Below are positions 12,201 to 22,450 of a DNA stretch of 64,000 nt, piece after piece. The notes under the pieces are model-generated. The model saw only the letters and a program-made list of their open reading frames with translations. It was not told where the DNA came from and did no database searches. Source of the DNA: Sisyra terminalis. Taxonomy: Eukaryota; Arthropoda; Insecta; Neuroptera; Sisyridae. The DNA lies in assembly GCA_958496175.1 (NCBI GenBank), contig OY292279.1, positions 6,696,001-6,760,000 of the forward strand, read 5' to 3'. How positions within the stretch are numbered: position 1 is the stretch's first letter; every line of letters starts with the position of its first letter. The position numbers were made by a program, and so were the translations under genes.

Positions 12201-14467
12201 AACTTAGCGCCACTAAGTTGGGAAGTTGTTCGCAGAGGAGGCGGTGGCGGTACTTTGGCGGCGGTCAGCACTTTGCCAGCACTGCCGTGGAAACTTTTAC
12301 GCATCAATTTGCTACGTTCCAGATTCGGGTTCGTGTTGCAACTGGTCGGCGATGAGCCGGCAAACTCTAGGTGCCCCTCCGACAAATATCCGCACATTGA
12401 AGCTGTCTTGTCTGTCCCTTTGAGTCCTACACTACTGTCATCAACGGAAGTAGTGACAGGTTCGACAACTTTGGCATCTTTCACATTGCCCTCGGTTAGA
12501 TCAGGCATACTACGATTTTTACGTTTTATCAAACCACCCATCAGAAGTTTCCGTCGTATTTTGTGCTGCTTCTTTCCCGACTTGTCTTTACCGTCTTTTT
12601 TATCTTCTTTCTCGTCTTTACCTTTATTTTTTACGGTATCCTTGGAGTTGGAAAGATTTTCGGCAGGAGCAATCGATAGGTCACGAGAAATTTTACTTCG
12701 GTCTTCGCTTCGCGATCGCTTCTCACGAGTCATCTTGTCCTCGTCTTTGGTTTTCGAACGGGAAAATATACTACGAGATTCCCGTCCTGGACGATCATAC
12801 AACATATATTCCTCATCTTCAATTATGTTAATTGGGGAAGATTTACTCTTCAACACTCCTTTCTTTTTCGGTAAAGTTGCATAAATTTCAATATTTTTTG
12901 TAGGAGTTGGCGCTTTTTCGATTACCGGCGCCGGAGTTATCAAAAGCTCCCTACTGTTTTGGCGTGAATGTTGACCTTTGTCCCGTGAATTTTGGCGAGA
13001 ATGACGTCCACTTCCACTGCTTCCTTCTCGTGTATGTCTGATATCCATATTGTTGCCTTCGACCATTCCTTTTTCTTGCAACATTCGTCTATGCAGACTT
13101 CTGGCCCGCATTATGCACGTGTTGTGTTTCATTCGAGCAAATGTCATCGTATGTGGATTATTGTATGGTGCATCCATGGCGGCACGTGCTTTTGATGCGG
13201 CAGCATTGCACAAAACCAGGGCAGTTTCTAAATCGTGGGCATCTTCGGTTTGTCGGGATTTATCTAGAAGCTGATCGGCTTCCAAACATAGTCGTTCACA
13301 ATCGTCTCCATTTCCGTTGGTTCGGGTTTGGTGAACCTCTGGAATTTGAGCCAATTGGAGATTGTGTTTAAGGCCTTGTTGTATCGGAAGACTATCGGTA
13401 GAACTTAACGAATAGGAATCATATCCAGCATCGTAGACTCCGCTACTTCCACTGGATAGTTCTCCAGGCTTGATTCTAGTCGGACTTCCTGGAACACTTC
13501 CAGGACGATGTTGCATTTTGCCTACCAAATACAAGTATGGGTTTTCCATGGTAGTGGATGACGAAGACGAGGCACTATTTCGATCTCCACTCCAATTACC
13601 GGAGTCTCGACGTCTTGGCACATTTAAATGATCCGGAATGTTGATTCCATCTGATGCGATCGAGGACGAACCAGCGCTTAAACTTCGATGAATCTGCAAA
13701 TGCTTTTTGGCGTTTTGTGCATTGATAACATTTTCAACTGTTCGTCGAGTGATATAATTTGGTTCTTTATGTAAATCTCCATCAACCACATCCGTACCAT
13801 TTTTCATGTTGGCTTGGTTCATATGAATATTATCTTGAATTACCGCCAAATTTTGGTAATCATTTTGTGCACGAACTGGTCGTTGTTGATTATATAATGT
13901 AGCGTCTGGATTTGGAGTTATTGCTCGTCGAATATTAGCGGAATTGGGTTTTTCGGGGCTGGGCGTTATAGAACGTCGTAAAATTGGTTGTGAAAGTGGA
14001 GGTTTTTTGCCCAGCGATCTTTCAGTATGTAGAGGAGTCACGGTTTTTGGGGCATTTTCCGTATTGACCGGAGTTCCTCCTGGAACCGCGTATAATAAAA
14101 GTAACGGTTGGTACCGTCCTCGACGGCATTTTTCCACGACTTGATCCCATCGTGGTCCAATTTCACGAACGGTGGCATCATCAAAATAGATCCACACCCG
14201 AAGTTTAGTGTGAAAGAAAAATGTTGAATAATGTTTTCCGTAGTAGGTGACCACTCCAACGAGTTGGTGAATTGTTGTAGCACCCCATCGATTGTCTACG
14301 ACACTATGGAAAACATCGCTAAGACGTAGCGATGTTCCGACTGTTGCAAAAACGTCCATAATGTGATCTAAATTCGGGCGTTCCGAGTCCCAAACAACAC
14401 CAACCGAAACAATTTCCGGTCGATTCATTAATGTACGACAAATCTGGATTTTAGCACCGCAGGCACT
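9251..14467 (-). CDS. ec: echinus / USP53-USP54-like protein, last coding exon
   Basis: This exon starts after the acceptor TTTTCCAG (CAG at 14470-14468) with the codons SACGAKIQICRTL. It then runs open for 1,725 further codons from Met at 14428 to TAA at 9253-9251. Residues below are counted from that Met. The USP C-terminal lobe lies at 1-115: VVWDSERPNL, then the His box with GKHYSTFFF (His66) and YFDDATV (Asp83/84), then YQPLLLLYA. These match USP53/54. A conserved helical segment lies at about 377-451 (EADQLLDKSRQTEDA; PHTMTFARMKHNTC), a K/D/E-rich stretch at about 562-622, and the family motif IRRKLLMGGLIKRKNRSMPD at about 624-643. Proline-rich SH3-ligand-like runs follow, then a YQRVP repeat at about 1370-1565, and a C-terminal CNLC-x11-CTDC at 1696-1714. 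Drosophila echinus is needed for pruning interommatidial cells. USP53/54 are junction-associated; they were long called inactive, and more recent work reports K63-chain activity. Activity of this protein is unknown. Antisense ORFs here are shadows. Confidence 0.95.
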   Translation of the reverse strand, partial: SACGAKIQICRTLMNRPEIVSVGVVWDSERPNLDHIMDVFATVGTSLRLSDVFHSVVDNRWGATTIHQLVGVVTYYGKHYSTFFFHTKLRVWIYFDDATVREIGPRWDQVVEKCRRGRYQPLLLLYAVPGGTPVNTENAPKTVTPLHTERSLGKKPPLSQPILRRSITPSPEKPNSANIRRAITPNPDATLYNQQRPVRAQNDYQNLAVIQDNIHMNQANMKNGTDVVDGDLHKEPNYITRRTVENVINAQNAKKHLQIHRSLSAGSSSIASDGINIPDHLNVPRRRDSGNWSGDRNSASSSSSTTMENPYLYLVGKMQHRPGSVPGSPTRIKPGELSSGSSGVYDAGYDSYSLSSTDSLPIQQGLKHNLQLAQIPEVHQTRTNGNGDDCERLCLEADQLLDKSRQTEDAHDLETALVLCNAAASKARAAMDAPYNNPHTMTFARMKHNTCIMRARSLHRRMLQEKGMVEGNNMDIRHTREGSSGSGRHSRQNSRDKGQHSRQNSRELLITPAPVIEKAPTPTKNIEIYATLPKKKGVLKSKSSPINIIEDEEYMLYDRPGRESRSIFSRSKTKDEDKMTREKRSRSEDRSKISRDLSIAPAENLSNSKDTVKNKGKDEKEDKKDGKDKSGKKQHKIRRKLLMGGLIKRKNRSMPDLTEGNVKDAKVVEPVTTSVDDSSVGLKGTDKTASMCGYLSEGHLEFAGSSPTSCNTNPNLERSKLMRKSFHGSAGKVLTAAKVPPPPPLRTTSQLSGAKLNGEVCQETNDRAKYPFPHTQDYYYQTNEKNQPSENYQNGFAVEPQSLPFIGSSYNRILASNQIYANGGNIYGPRTQIPYNNMIVTQADVHHEQSPVKMEPYNNPIDSGVDEVDCAPRTLPNLDLPPYPSPLNSVTHSRQASEEFPPPPPPLDLNCIEDFNQSNQNSYSSPVPTPPPQAPTSTLLMQLQQKRQEILSNDNEKRDPTSTSDSRSSSETWLRELQAKQAARRLKKTQEESSKLNGSLNGSCQSLQSNDSIASENAKLKSVRDLASRFEQIQIPNETISTENKPIKRTHSISSYNSVSSSPVTVQSYEPKNPNHKENGISPDQIKEEIREVEMLNAVVQQTFNSSNLSDHSVNDSDTDSKRNRRTKKKSVSFCDQVILVATAEDQEDDSYIPNPILERVLRSAFNKPESVAIQQEIKSLREAEEKKLSPPSPVPSTDSVMSSHSQNQNSAPQQNGYSNQSSEKPYEPTTNPQIQPQINQKPVASQMPSEGPRIPNGMNHNLPPSHPQYPVGSQNMAKYSGNPMTNGHHPQMYQPKSNPNQIVGRSYPENNYPQQSQSHHPQFQGQRPIHNPAHTVPVYQHPPPPQNPNGSTGSSYQLPPQTNQNRSLNSQIPQNYNHGSLNHPNRPNQPGPYSVYQRVPQHHDNHLPSNSPYQRVPPPHDSNYVPNHPTHPTGESYQTRPQNSPYQPVPQKAENSYPPYQRIPQPQENNSYQRPPQPDSYQRHPQSQDNPYQRVPQPQENGSVNGNNPYQRVPHPPENIPSGINPYQRVPHPQENVHPYQRVPHFNENSQRQPYQPLPENSPYQRVPHPHDNHNPQTNSYPRQNFDGTNNNQSYQRNQEPNSYRNSENSQLPQNHYNQSNYPYQSVPMKQDTMYQRSNNPDQIQSPYQLIPNKNNFPPNPNSKEIIPKKSVHFEPGTKGGTESPIPKQMIQQSQKPPTETTVKTTPCNLCRKKQVLPPNMYCTDCDFYMSRFRPRH

Positions 14468-14537
14468 CTGGAAAAAAAAATGAAAACTTAGTCTTTACTC
14501 CGGAAAAGATTAAAAGATCAAGGACTCAATATCTTAC
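14468..14537 (-). other. ec: echinus intron, 70 bp
   Basis: On the minus strand it begins GTAAGAT after ...GATTGTCCG and ends in a pyrimidine-rich TTTTTTTTTCCAG. Phase 0. Removing it joins DIRDCP to SACGAK, restoring the USP zinc-finger CPSAC element seen in USP53/54. Confidence 0.93.
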
Positions 14538-14666
14538 CGGACAATCGCGAATATCTCCCATTCCTCCAGCTTTTCGTAAAAGCTGCCCGAATGCATCGGG
14601 ACCTTGGTTCAGCGAGCTTTGTCGAGCTTGCGCAGTCAATGCCGATGCAGATACGTAATGCACCAT
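14538..14666 (-). CDS. ec: echinus exon, USP finger/palm segment (43 codons)
   Basis: Acceptor TTTTGTGCAG precedes ATGGTGCATTACG and donor CCG-GTAAGAT follows. It encodes 43 residues starting [15 protein letters not shown] and ending [10 protein letters not shown], the segment that in USP53/54 follows PLPF(T/I)Q and precedes the CP.xCG finger. The first codon is ATG, but this is an internal exon: the preceding exon ends in frame (phase 0) with PLPFTQ, as in the family. Too short to stand out as an ORF by itself. Confidence 0.92.
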
Positions 14667-15473
14667 CTGCACAAAATAAATTTATTGATTACAAACCTAT
14701 GATTAGCATTTATATCTAATTGTAAATGCAAAATTACATTGATCAAATGAAGGACAACAAGAAGTTTTTAATATCATATCCCGAGGCAAAACATTTATCA
14801 TTTCGTATACCAGCAAATTGCATAATTTGCACATATGTATTCGTATGAATTTTTAAAAAAAAAACGGCACTCCTTAAGTTATAACGTTACAACAAGATTA
14901 CAAGTCGACCAATGATTTCAATAATTTAAATCAAAGCGAATGAATTGTGCAAAGATTTATAATGCACCGAGAGGAATACGAAAGAGGTCACCTTTTAATT
15001 AAAGCATTTGTTTTAGAAATTAGTAGAGAAATTTTTGGTCTATAGTTACAAAAATTCGAACCATAAACAATCAAAGTTTCTTCGAAACCAAAATGAGGTT
15101 CAGATATCAGAGTTAGTGTTACTTTTTGAAAGATAGTTTCAAGAAAAAATGCAATGCAAATGCATATTTTACTTCCAAAAATTGGGAATTTAAGTCCAAT
15201 ATACTTTTGTAGATTGCACTACAAATGTAAATTATAATTCTTCGTGATTTTTTTGCAGATGCAATAGTTAAAATAGTAAGATTGTGATATGAACGAATTA
15301 CACCGGAAAACGAAGCCGTTTGATAAAAATTTGGTTTAAAAGACAAAAAATAGAAAGAAAATTATTCTCTTAATCCAGGATTATTGGAGGAAAAGCAGCC
15401 GTAAAAAGACTTTTATGTATATTATCCACGCTAAAATTTCCTTGGATAAACATCCCAAATGTCCAAGACGTAA

Positions 15474-16205
15474 ATTAAGGAGTTATATACAGTTAGAATT
15501 TTGAAAAAATCAATTTTTTTCCTTTGTTTTCTTAATGTACATATATTTAAGAATATATACAGAAAATTTCATATCATTCCGGTGAATATTTTCATAGTTA
15601 CACACAAATTTTAAAAGACGTTTTTATCCAATGTAAAGTGATTTTCAAACTTTAAACGCGTTTTTCTCAAAATGGTGTTTTCAAAGTCGGTGATCAACAT
15701 TACTCCAAAACGGCTAAACCGATTAGTCTCAAATTTTAACAAGAGCTTCTTAAATATATATTTTAGTAATTAATCGAAGATTTTTTCTGACCGATAAATA
15801 TTTTTTTTTTATAAACAATTTAAGGCCGAAATTTTGGTCAAAAATCTATTTATTTTTTTTGAGAAACCACCATATTGTCAAATAATTTTATTTTGCTTAT
15901 TCCTTCGATTAATTACTAGATTGAACACTACTTTAACGAAATCTGTTTGGTTTTTTAAATTCAGAGGATCCAGTTCAGAGATATAGTGGGTATCGCAAAA
16001 CATCTTTTTTTTGAGGAGCTCCCGGAGATCAGCTGTAGCTCCTTTCCAAATAAATATTTTTACTAATTCTAAGTCTTAAAATACAGTTAAAAGATATCAT
16101 AATATGTATACAAATTTTTAGATCAATAAACTTAAAAGTTTTCGCTGAAAAAAATCTGGAAAATTCACTTTTTTTCGGCCTTTTAACTGTATATAACTAC
16201 TTAAA
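15474..16205. repeat. Dispersed ~730-bp repeat with inverted termini, copy 1
   Basis: It starts AGGAGTTATATACAGTTA and ends TTTTAACTGTATATAACTAC, i.e. terminal inverted repeats of about 18 bp. TTAA-like bases lie just outside both ends, which would suit a TTAA-specific DNA transposon derivative (inference). It has no coding capacity. A second copy with the same ends is at 58146-58817 and a partial copy is at 16955-17188. Confidence 0.75.
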
Positions 16206-16247
16206 TAGTTTGTGATAATGCATGATTGAAGACAACTGTGTTAACAT

Positions 16248-16954
16248 CAGTGGCGTAGTTACTAAGGGGCTAGGCGGGGTAGTGCCCCAGGATCCTCAAG
16301 CTCAGAGGGCCCTCGAATCCTTACCAAAAATCTTGATCGAACTGAACTTTTGGAAATTCAATTGGAAGTTCACCAATTATTTAAGGAAATAATGAGCAAA
16401 TATGGAGTGCTAGAATGCGACCTAACGGAAGTATTTACAGCAATGTTATTATTCTTTACAATTCCTGTCACTTCTGCAGCAGCTAAAAGGTCATTTAGCA
16501 AATTAAAAATAATAAAAAATTATTTAAGAAATAATATGGGCCAAACTCGACTCCGATATTTATCGCTAATAGCAATTGAAAACAAAACAGCATCAAGCCT
16601 GGATTTAAACGAAGTTATTAATACTTTTGCGAAAACTAAAGCTAGGAAAAAGTAAATATAATTGTTATTTAGTCAGTTGGTAGGTCCGACCTTAATATAA
16701 TAAACTCTTAAATCTTCTATATTTCGTTTTATTAGCCAAACCTATGCCTAGTATCAATTGTAATTATGTCGTTACTGTTTAATATTTTCATTACCTGCCC
16801 TGCAGTGCACAAAAAAGAGCTTAAGTAGCTTAGCATTTTTAAAGTATTTGTATATTTCATATTTTTATTTGATAAAACCTAATCAGTTTACATAGCAGTG
16901 GGGCCCCATTTTTTAATTTGTTCCAGGGCCCTTGGTTACCTAGCTACGCCACTG
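16248..16954 (+). mobile_element. hAT-family DNA transposon remnant
   Basis: The ends are CAGTGGCGTAGTTA and TAGCTACGCCACTG, a hAT-type terminal inverted repeat, enclosing 707 bp. Inside, a plus-strand ORF (16350-16655) encodes the hAT C-terminal dimerisation region. The 8-bp flanks differ (GTTAACAT on the left, GTTCAGAG on the right), so there is no intact target-site duplication. The two flanks are instead the end and the start of a directly repeated host segment (see findings). The N-terminal and catalytic parts of the transposase are missing, so the copy is non-autonomous. Confidence 0.88.
16350..16655 (+). pseudogene. hAT transposase C-terminal fragment
   Basis: About 101 codons ending at TAA 16653-16655. 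It contains the hAT dimerisation-domain signature FFTIPVTSAAAKRSFSKLK followed by IKNYLRNNM and LSLIAIENK, typical of hAT transposases (LPVT.ASAERSFSKLK in the family). It is the carboxy end only; the DDE catalytic residues and the BED zinc finger upstream are absent. The reading frame is intact within the fragment, so the deletion is more evident than point decay. Confidence 0.85.
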
Positions 16955-17228
16955 GTTCAGAGATATAGTGGTCATGGCAAAACGTTTTTTTTAGAGGAGC
17001 TCCCGGAGATCAGCTGCAGCTCCTTTCCAAATAAATATTTTTACTAACACTATGTCTAAAAATACAGTTCAAAGATAACATAATATGTGTACAAATTTTT
17101 AGATCAATAAATTTAAAAGTTTTCTCTGAAAAAATTCTGGAAAATTCGCTTTTTTTCGGTCTTTTAACTGTATATAACTCCTTAAATAGTTTGTGATAAT
17201 GCATGATTGAAGACAACTGTGTTAACAT
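16955..17228. repeat. Direct repeat of the segment left of the hAT element
   Basis: From TTCAGAGATATAGTGG through GGAGCTCCCGGAGATCAGCT to AACTGTGTTAACAT, this segment repeats about 15970-16247 with roughly 5-10% differences. It includes the end of the 730-bp dispersed repeat and about 40 bp of unique sequence beyond it, so it is a local duplication rather than a separate transposition. Confidence 0.85.
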
Positions 17229-17512
17229 TAAGAATTCCAGTGTTAGATTGTAATTAAAGAGGCAGTGTTTTCTTTTGATTATGATAGTAGTGGGATATCC
17301 AAGTGAAAGCTTTATGCATTGAAACCAATAATTATTCTACGAAGTATCTTTAATGGAAATCTGGTTAATGAACGTATGTTATAATAGCGCTCAAGGTGAA
17401 ATCTTAATAATAATAAATTATGAAGTGAATAAAAATCGTTTTGAGCCTAGGAATGTGGCTATTACATCATTTTTTTAAAAAAAAAATAATCATAGTAAAA
17501 CAGTGTACTTAC

Positions 17513-17812
17513 TTGTGTAAAAGGCAAAGGTTCCGAGGTAGCGCCACATGCTCCACAAACGCTTTGCTCCACCAAAGTCATGGCGAACTTTTGATGGGGA
17601 ATGCAATGTCGGGCATTGCACATATCCTCCGCCTCGCCATGGGCAATATGCAGATGAATACGTAGCAACATGTTTTCGAAACATTCGGCGGCATCGTCCA
17701 TAAAGCCCAGCTGAAAGCGCTGCTGGTCGAAAAAGCTTTCAGCCAAAGCACGTCGCAGGGCATCCGGCGGCAGTGCACTCTCCTGAGAAAATTGCAACTG
17801 AGAAAATAACTC
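17513..17812 (-). CDS. ec: echinus exon, USP catalytic core with zinc-finger cysteines (100 codons)
   Basis: Acceptor TTGTTTCAG (CAG at 17815-17813) and donor CAA-GTAAGTA frame exactly 100 codons, from [16 protein letters not shown] to TSEPLPFTQ. Family hallmarks are [41 protein letters not shown] and the CGAC zinc-binding pair, all as in USP53/54. Both borders are phase 0. The exon is GC-richer than the introns. The open frame continues upstream of the acceptor into intron sequence ([11 protein letters not shown]...), which should not be annotated as coding. Confidence 0.94.
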
Positions 17813-18980
17813 CTGAAACAAGCAAAAAAGAGGTGTTACTAAATATGCTTGAGGCAATTTACTGTTTAATTGGGCAACCAAAAAATGGCTACTCAAGTTG
17901 CGATTATAAACGGCTAGAATTAAAACTTTCACAAATCATATGAACGTATGATTTTTGTCGAACATATTTTGGTGAATTTGAATAATATGATTATCCAAAT
18001 CGTAACCATTTGCCTTGCAAAGTTTCAACCAAATATTTTACTTTCGAATCAGCATGACTTTTGACCCAGAAACGGACATTTAAATTGAGAGGTGAGAAAA
18101 TATTTTAAACAGTGCCCAAGGCTACAAAATAATTCGCAACTTTTCCAAATCCAAGATTTTGTGACACGGTCACTAGAAGTGACCTCAAAACACCACGATT
18201 TTCGGATGAAATGCCTCTTGCAACAGATCCTGGAAAATGGGATTTTCAACCGGAACCCCATAATCAGATGTGGGTCTAAATAATCCGCTTGTAATGAGTG
18301 GAATCAATGAGCCAAATTTGCATTCTACAATCTGGGCCACAAACGTAACACTGGTTTGGTCAAGTTACGGTAAACTCTGGTTTGACGAGTCTCGAATCGT
18401 TGCGGATAAGAAGACGAAGATGGTTCATCTTTGGACGTTCTTCTTTTGCGGTTGCAGATACATTCAAACGGAAATAACTCAAGTGAATCACTCGATATTT
18501 AAATAGCGTTTAAGTCCTGTCGGAAATTTCTTAAATTGTTGGCCCATGCCTCACAAATTGAAAAACTTTTGCATCTCTGCAGCCATTGCAGTTCCATTCA
18601 AAATTAACAATGTTTAATGAATCATTTTTTTTTTAAGTTGAATTTCCGTCTTTTACAGATTTCATGGTCTGTCTACGATAGCTCTAATTCCTCCGCCTCT
18701 TCAACGTGAGATTTTTTTTTTCCTCTTCATTCAAAACAATGCGAATAATTTATTAACAGAAAAAACACAGAGACATCGTGAGAAACGGAGGAAAAATTAT
18801 CAGAAAAATTGTAATAATATTATTGTGTTAATGATCCCTTTGTGTACAAGTTCAAATCTTGAGAAACTTGCAGACGTTTAACAAAAAACCAAAGCCAAAA
18901 GTTTAAAGGTAATCAATTTACTAGCAATTAGCAAAATAGAATCTTATAATGGCAAAATTTCAGATCATTGGTGATAACAG

Positions 18981-19198
18981 TTTAATACAAATTCTCAAAA
19001 AACAAGGATCAAAATCAGCAGTTAAAACTTTTTTACTCACGACGTTTTGGCTCCTTTATTGAGCCTTCTTCAGACGTTCATAAAGCAATTGTTTATGAAC
19101 GTCTGAAGAAGGCTCAATAAAGGAGACAAAACGTCACAAATAAAAATCAAGTTTTAACTGTTTATTTTGATCCTAGTTCTCTGAGAATTTGTATTAAA
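18981..19198. repeat. Palindromic repeat with hammerhead-like cores
   Basis: The left arm 18981-19085 pairs with the right arm 19091-19198 around GCAATTG. Outer ends are TTTAATACAAATTCTC and GAGAATTTGTATTAAA. Each arm holds CTGAAGA, one extra A, GGCTC-loop-GAGCC (a mutated GAGAC in the right arm), then AAAACGTC, on the minus strand at about 19040-19076 and on the plus strand at 19103-19136. The canonical GAAAC is CAAAAC here, so catalysis is doubtful. The terminal motif GATCCTAGTTCTCTGA is shared with the palindrome at 55.8 kb. Confidence 0.8.
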
Positions 19199-21862
19199 TT
19201 AAATTTTATGTTCAATTTAAATTGAGAAGTGATTTGTAGGCGTAGCTTAAAAAACATGGCTACGTATTGTGTGCAATCAAAGAATTGCCCATAAGTTTAT
19301 ACTGAATTTGTGTCATTTTATTTTTATAGCCTTTAAAGTCAATTATTTATTGGGTTCAATCAAATTCAGATCAGAAAATTATTATCTAAGAAAAATTTCT
19401 TAAAACCGAACATTTACTTAAATAAATGTGGTAAAATAAGGAAAATACCAGCAGTAATGTGATGTGATGTGATTCTCATATAAAAGAGCCTAACGAAGTA
19501 TAAGGGTTAGTTTCTACAGTAGAAAAAAATTTTTGCTTTCTTTCTAAACAAATTTTTTGATATAAAACGTAAAAAAAAAGCCAACAGACTTGAGTATAGT
19601 AAAAAAACATTATTCCTACATTTTCATGTGATTTACTATCATAACCATTCATAGTACAGTAAACTCTACTTCTTTATATTAGGACTTAATTTGATAACTG
19701 CCATTTCAAATAGAAAAAATTGATTTGATTTTTATTTAATTTATAGTTAACGACTTCATATAGTTTTCTATAAAAAGGACACAAAAATTAATAGGTTTTG
19801 GGCCACTAAACGTCTTGACCAAAGTGGTCAATTCCCAATAGATCTTTATTTCATACAGTTTTTCTTATATCACAATTTTTTCCCTGATAGATAAATCAAT
19901 GGCCGTCATAATTGTAGAGGGTAGAGCATAAAAATTGGTCCAGAATTTACGAAAAACAATAAAGCTCCAAATAAAGAAAAAAATTTACAAATTTTCTTTC
20001 TAGGAATTGAGTTTAATATTGAAGTTAAAAGCTCCTTGTCTGCAATTTTGTAAGATAAACTTTTGAAATTTTACTTTGCTTGAAAATAGAGAACTACTAG
20101 TTTCTGGGTGTTTAAATATACAACCCCTAAATCACTTGAGTTTAGGGTGAAACCAGTTCTATTCCTTACATTTTTAAACTGTTTTTGGTATGGGATAAAT
20201 AAAAAATTTAATGTTTAGGATTGTCAAAGTATTGAGTACCAAAATTCCTTATCATTTGTAGAAATTCCAGAATAAAATTGCAACATTGTATCCTAAAATT
20301 TTAAGAATATACTGAATTTATCAAAACTAGAGTTACCAATAGATGAAAGCAAAATGTCTTAATCAAAATTGAAAGACAATTGCAGTATGAAATACTGAAA
20401 AAATGAGCTAATTTGCGCTATAACCATTGAATGGTTTTTTTCAAATTTTCCTAGAATTTTTTTGATAAATTTGTTGATTTTTCTGAAACTAAAAAAACGT
20501 AAAATTTGAAGTGTTAGAATCATTAATTTTCCTGAAACTTATTTTGGAATTTTAAAGTATTTTAGTCCCCAATATTAATGAAAACTTTATACACATGTAC
20601 ATAAATGCAATGAGTAAGCACCAAATTTAAAGTTTTCTAAAACCTAATCATTACCGAATCAAAATCAGGGACTTTAATTTTATCTTCTTACTTGAAAGAA
20701 ATGCAACTAAATTGGAAAAGTATTTATAAGAATCGTTAAAAATAATCATCAGGGTATTACCTCGGGTAATAGGGTTCGAACCGGAAAATTGACAAGAATA
20801 GACAAAAAAAAAGGATTAGGACCATATTTTGATGCAGCAATGGAAGTTCTAGGTTTGTAGGTATTTTCTGGGGAACAAATGGAAAAACCTTAGTTTTAAA
20901 ACTTCCTAAAAGCTCAATGTTTATTCTTAAAACCATATTGTCGCCTTTTTTTTCAAATTTTCCAAAAGTATCCCATTTAAAAGCACAATATAACAAAAAG
21001 GATAGTTATGTGGGAAAATGGGAACAGTTGAACAACAAAAGACTGAAAAACATGAAAATTCCAATATTAAAAACCCATTTTTTTTCCAAATTTGTTCTCC
21101 ACATCACCATCTCCCAAAATTACCATATAAAGACCCACAAATTTAGCGCGAAATTTAAATATAATTGTCCAATTATAAATCGAGACAAAACTCCGAACGA
21201 AAATTGTTCAAATTTAATGAATTCCGAAAATCTCATCTCTTTGTTCATTCTAATTAAAGTGTCTTTAATTCCGAAAAACTTAATTAAAATCTTAGCCTTG
21301 AATGTTAATTAACAACAACAACCAAAAAAAAGGGTTGAATTGCAAAAAGGAAATTTTTCGGATCTATAAAAACCCGTGTATTATATAGTTGGTGTTATGT
21401 AATTAATATGAGAGGTATACGTATCAAATATAATTATAGAGAAGAAAAAAAATTGATTAAATCACATTTCGACGGTGGATAGTTAAATAAGTTGGCAACT
21501 TTGAATATTTAAGATTGCTTTTGAGATCCTTTTGTTGATGGGAACAAAGAAGTGCATCGAAGATGCACTTCACCCACTCACGAGCAAGTAGGAAGGAGAA
21601 AATGAAAACAGTTGAAGTCATAAAACAACCCTATATATGGGCATAGAGCACAACCAGGTTATAACCAACTAGTATAATAACCCCTTTCCATTTCAACTAA
21701 AACTTTTTTTCCAGGAAATTCATTAGAATTTACTATACTCGTACATGTTCTTATCGCATCCAAATCTGAATAGGCACTTTAATGGGTCCATAATCGTTAA
21801 GACTAAAGAGCCTAATTTGAGTTTTTATATCGGACATTAACCAGGAAATTAGTGCAACTTAC

Positions 21863-21967
21863 TTTGTCACGTTTAATCCATTCGCGCAATTCCTTTTCTT
21901 TTTCATTTGATTTTTTGTGAGGAGTTTCGTCCAGCGACTTCTTACGAAAGCGAAACTTATTAATCAT
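21863..21967 (-). CDS. Possible alternative first coding exon (35 codons)
   Basis: ATG at 21967 sits in a good start context (ATCAAAATG). It opens 35 codons, beginning MINKFRFRKKSLDETP and ending ELREWIKRDK, that run exactly to a strong donor AAA-GTAAGTTGC. Phase is 0, compatible with direct splicing to the echinus exon at 17812 (ELFSQ...). That would give an isoform lacking the Cys-box region. The peptide is highly charged and matches no family I recognise. It could equally be the first exon of a nested gene. The sequence upstream (22000-22450) is GC-richer than the rest of the intron, as expected for a promoter. Confidence 0.4.
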
Positions 21968-21999
21968 TTTGATATCAGCACAAAAATGGCACAATTTTC

Positions 22000-22450
22000 A
22001 TCACTTAATCCAAAAACGATTGGGCTAATTTTCACTGCGGAAAATTCACTGATATTTGACCACTAACACAATCATGGTTTAATGGTTGATTATTGTGGCG
22101 CGCATATTGGTGTTCTTCGGCCACGTAGCCGCTTTGGATACCTTTCACTAAAGCACCTCTCAAGAACTGAACGATCTCGATGTGGCTGACCAGACCAGAG
22201 GCACTACCTTACCTCCACACTCTTACCTATGAGGTAATAATCAAGTGCCTACCTAACAAAGAAACGAGTCACATTTGCCAATGTTACCAACAATATTCTT
22301 CTACGTCTCCCAATCGGTTGCTTCGGTGGCGTTAATTTTTTAAATGGCCATTGAAAACGTGCTCAACTAGCTTTCCTGGGACACGGGGGTGACACGATAC
22401 AGGTGTGCAAACAAAAGCTCCGGCAACTACCTGTTGTATGTAGGGGATAT
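22000..22450 (-). promoter_or_regulatory. GC-richer block upstream of the 21863 exon, candidate promoter
   Basis: This ~450-bp block stands out in an AT-rich intron and contains CpG-bearing words (GGCGCGC, GGCCACGTAGCCGC). On the minus strand TCAGTT at 22170-22165 matches the arthropod initiator and lies about 200 bp upstream of ATG 21967. CATAG-GTAAGA and GAG-GTAAGG on the same strand could be 5' UTR donors. No TATA box is evident. All of this is inference from composition and short motifs. Confidence 0.35.

Larger units (their letters stand above)
14667..17512 (-). other. ec: echinus intron containing repeats and a hAT element
   Basis: Minus-strand donor CAA-GTAAGTA is at 17512 and acceptor TTGTGCAG is at 14667-14670. 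The part at 14670-15470 is AT-rich with nothing recognisable. 15474-17228 holds a dispersed repeat and a hAT insertion, listed separately. 17229-17512 shows nothing further. Confidence 0.85.

Noticed and set aside
9386..14144. Many plus-strand ORFs (up to 246 codons at 12144-12884) opposite echinus
   Set aside because: They are antisense shadows of a long GC-richer coding exon; none has a recognisable domain.
17462..17932. 156-codon ORF as a complete gene
   Set aside because: Only 17513-17812 is conserved USP sequence; both ends are intron readthrough past clear splice sites.
20917..21312. 131-codon plus-strand ORF
   Set aside because: Lysine/asparagine/isoleucine-rich translation of AT-rich intron; no motif, no splice support.
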